Below are positions 6,322-7,219 of a stretch of 7,219 nucleotides of DNA, piece after piece; positions within the stretch are counted from its first letter, which is position 1, and each line of letters starts with the position of its first letter. The stretch covers positions 1 to 7,219 of the forward strand of contig JBBDIT010000015.1 of NCBI GenBank assembly GCA_040880285.1. Reading direction: 5' to 3'. The stretch comes from JANQJA01 sp040880285. GTDB lineage: Bacteria; Pseudomonadota; Gammaproteobacteria; Pseudomonadales; Azotimanducaceae. Position numbers and translations under genes: made by a program. The notes under the pieces were generated by a model. It had not been told where the DNA came from, ran no database searches, and saw only the letters and a list, made by a program, of their open reading frames with translations.

Positions 6322-6340
6322 GCGGCTACGCCGCGCTCCT
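6322..6340 (-). promoter_or_regulatory. pheS ribosome site separated from its start by a hairpin
   Basis: The only good Shine-Dalgarno before pheS, AGGAG (6336-6340), is 19 nt from the ATG, too far for normal initiation. Thirteen of those nt form a perfect hairpin, GCGGC-GTA-GCCGC (6322-6334); folding it leaves an effective spacing of 6 nt. This suggests the hairpin is part of the initiation site. Confidence 0.5.
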
Positions 6341-6366
6341 GGCTGTTAGCTGTCGGCTTTCTGTGC

Positions 6367-6720
6367 TCAGGCTGCAGCCTTGGCTTTCTCAACCAGCGCA
6401 GCAAACGCTTCTTTCTCGTTTACCGCCAGTTCGGCCAGCACGCGTCGATCAATTTCGATTTCCTGCTTACGCAGACCATCAATCAATCGACTGTAAGACA
6501 GACCGTGTTCCCTTGCAGCCGCGTTGATGCGCTGGATCCAGAGGCCGCGGAACAGACGTTTTTTAACCTTGCGGTCGCGGTAGGCATATTGCCCGGCTTT
6601 GGTGACGGCTTGCTTGGCCACACGGAATACGCGAGAGCGGGCACCGTAATAACCTTTGGCTTGTTTTAATACTTTCTTGTGGCGTCGATGTGCGGTGACG
6701 CCGCGTTTTACTCTTGGCAT
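6367..6720 (-). CDS. rplT: 50S ribosomal protein L20
   Basis: A 117-residue protein (118 in E. coli) that binds 23S rRNA early in large-subunit assembly and, in E. coli, also represses its own operon by binding the mRNA. The very basic N-terminal tail (MPRVKRGVTAHRRHKKVLKQ, then AKGYYGARSRVFRVAKQAV) and the globular RNA-binding part (RLFRGLWIQRINAAAREHGL, SYSRLIDGL) are complete. AGGAG lies 7 nt before the ATG at 6720, which fixes the start. It follows rpmI after 109 bp that include a palindromic repeat, and precedes pheS by 50 bp. Confidence 0.98.
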   Translation of the reverse strand: MPRVKRGVTAHRRHKKVLKQAKGYYGARSRVFRVAKQAVTKAGQYAYRDRKVKKRLFRGLWIQRINAAAREHGLSYSRLIDGLRKQEIEIDRRVLAELAVNEKEAFAALVEKAKAAA

Positions 6721-6770
6721 TTTGGTTCTCCTGAAGAATTAGTTTCATTTTCACCTGTGAGGTCCCTTTA

Positions 6771-6806
6771 AGGTCCTTCGACTCGCGTTGCTCGCTCAGG
6801 GCGACC
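6771..6806. repeat. Variant palindromic repeat between rpmI and rplT
   Basis: AGGTCCTTCGACTCGCG followed by TTGCTCGCTCAGGGCGACC has the plan of the other repeats here (CCTTCG arm, CTCAGG arm) but belongs to a second sequence type, close to the widespread CCCTGAGCG...TCGAAGG repeat known from many genomes. It can form a hairpin (GCGAGTCGAAGG side with CCTGAGCGAGC side only in part), and lies 24 bp after the rpmI stop codon. Confidence 0.6.
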
Positions 6807-6829
6807 AGGTCAAAAATGGGGCAGTCCAG

Positions 6830-7021
6830 CTACTCGCCTAAAAGCCGGCGAATCAATGGCACATCTGCTTTTGAGACGTCCTTGAAGCCGCGCAAATGAC
6901 GCTTTCGCTTGGTGCTCTTCTTCGTCAGGATATGATTTCTGAAGGATTGTCGGTGCTTATAGCCCTTTGCGGTTTTTTTGAACCGTTTGGCTGCACCACT
7001 ACTTGTTCTAAGCTTGGGCAT
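6830..7021 (-). CDS. rpmI: 50S ribosomal protein L35
   Basis: A 63-residue, strongly basic large-subunit protein. MPKLRTSSGAAKRFKKTAKG and HILTKKSTKRKRHLRGF are the family signature; the usual length is 64-66. The ATG at 7021 is chosen over an upstream in-frame start at 7069 because L35 always begins MPK and GGAG (7030-7033) is 8 nt before it. It lies between infC and rplT, the standard infC-rpmI-rplT order. In E. coli L20 represses this gene through the leader mRNA; a hairpin at 7049-7064 lies just before the ribosome site here. Confidence 0.97.
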   Translation of the reverse strand: MPKLRTSSGAAKRFKKTAKGYKHRQSFRNHILTKKSTKRKRHLRGFKDVSKADVPLIRRLLGE

Positions 7022-7048
7022 TGTCGTAACTCCGCGATTGGTAGCTCG

Positions 7049-7064
7049 CCTCTCTTTTGAGAGG
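7049..7064 (-). promoter_or_regulatory. Leader hairpin before rpmI
   Basis: CCTCTC and GAGAGG form a perfect 6-bp stem with an AAAA loop (in transcript sense), 15 nt before the GGAG ribosome site of rpmI. It could belong to the L20-responsive leader structure known for this operon in E. coli, but I cannot confirm the L20 recognition elements by eye. There is no U-run, so it is not an evident terminator. Confidence 0.45.
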
Positions 7065-7095
7065 GCCACTGGTTAAATTTTCAAGAAGAAAGTCC

Positions 7096-7136
7096 GAGAT
7101 CCTTCGGCGATCGCTTCGCGATACCCTCAGGATGAC
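7096..7136. repeat. Palindromic repeat copy before rpmI
   Basis: Begins GAGATCCTTC and ends CTCAGGATGAC, the same family as at 1783-1871 and 5208-5285. The centre differs and carries its own stem, TCGC-TTC-GCGA, so sequence changes but hairpin potential is kept. It lies in the infC-rpmI gap. Confidence 0.75.
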
Positions 7137-7149
7137 GACGTCCACTATC

Positions 7150-7176
7150 GAGATCCTTCGCTATGCTCAGGATGAC
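7150..7176. repeat. Palindromic repeat copy just after infC
   Basis: GAGATCCTTCGCTATGC followed by TCAGGATGAC, in the same orientation as the copy at 7096 and nearly identical to that at 5208-5234. It starts 5 bp past the likely infC stop codon, a typical place for intergenic repeats of this kind. Confidence 0.75.
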
Positions 7177-7181
7177 GGTCT

Positions 7182-7219
7182 TTAAGCGGTGGCTGTTCCT
7201 TTCTTCTTACCTCTTGGGG
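7182..7219 (-). CDS. infC: Translation initiation factor IF-3, last codons only
   Basis: Position directly upstream of rpmI predicts infC. One minus-strand frame from the window edge reads PRGKKKGTATA and stops at 7182-7184; a lysine-rich tail after a proline resembles IF-3 ends (PKKK in E. coli). A second frame gives PKR and stops at 7207-7209, also a possible IF-3 end. The third frame runs into the repeat and is unlikely. Only about 12 codons are present, so the call rests on gene order and the frame is not settled. Confidence 0.45.
   Translation of the reverse strand, partial: PRGKKKGTATA

Noticed and set aside
6369..6380. Perfect palindrome AGGCTGCAGCCT at the rplT stop codon
   Set aside because: It has no loop or U-run and lies in the alanine/lysine codons of the L20 tail; probably chance.
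7022..7069. A 16-residue N-terminal extension of L35
   Set aside because: L35 begins MPK throughout the family, and a good GGAG site serves the ATG at 7021.

Overview
The window reads almost entirely on the minus strand and carries a classic gammaproteobacterial translation and nucleoid block, in transcription order (high to low coordinate): infC 3' end, rpmI (L35), rplT (L20), pheS, pheT, ihfA, then a short MerR-type regulator that overlaps ihfA. This order, including the MerR gene overlapping ihfA and a tRNA-Pro further downstream, is the arrangement I know from Pseudomonas and related Gammaproteobacteria. The protein sequences fit that class, but I cannot name a genus; an uncultured or less-studied gammaproteobacterium is plausible.

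Downstream of the regulator the content changes to envelope polysaccharide genes: an NAD-dependent sugar-nucleotide epimerase/reductase of the WbpV kind, a tRNA-Pro(GGG), and the start of a WecA/WbpL-like polyprenyl-phosphate sugar-1-phosphate transferase that runs off the left edge. Together these two enzymes would make a deoxy-amino-sugar nucleotide and load it on undecaprenyl phosphate to start an O-antigen or similar glycan. The tRNA sits between them, so the polysaccharide genes look laid around an old tRNA locus.

The gaps between genes are unusually rich in repeats. Copies of a GAGATCCTTC...CAGGATGAC palindromic repeat lie between infC and rpmI, between pheS and pheT (an inverted pair) and between the regulator and the epimerase; a variant lies between rpmI and rplT. 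A separate 97-bp element with 18-bp terminal inverted repeats (one mismatch) lies 6 bp past the tRNA 3' end, and its end seems to have replaced the native start of the glycosyltransferase gene.

The most distinctive observation is in the 272-bp pheT-ihfA gap. A 24-codon stretch without a start codon matches the anticodon-binding (FDX-ACB) part of the PheT encoded just upstream (14 of 24 residues, mostly synonymous codon differences). It is a relic of a second, divergent pheT 3' end, and a candidate ihfA promoter lies inside it. I see no wholly new multi-gene system here; the interest is in relics, repeats and odd translation starts.
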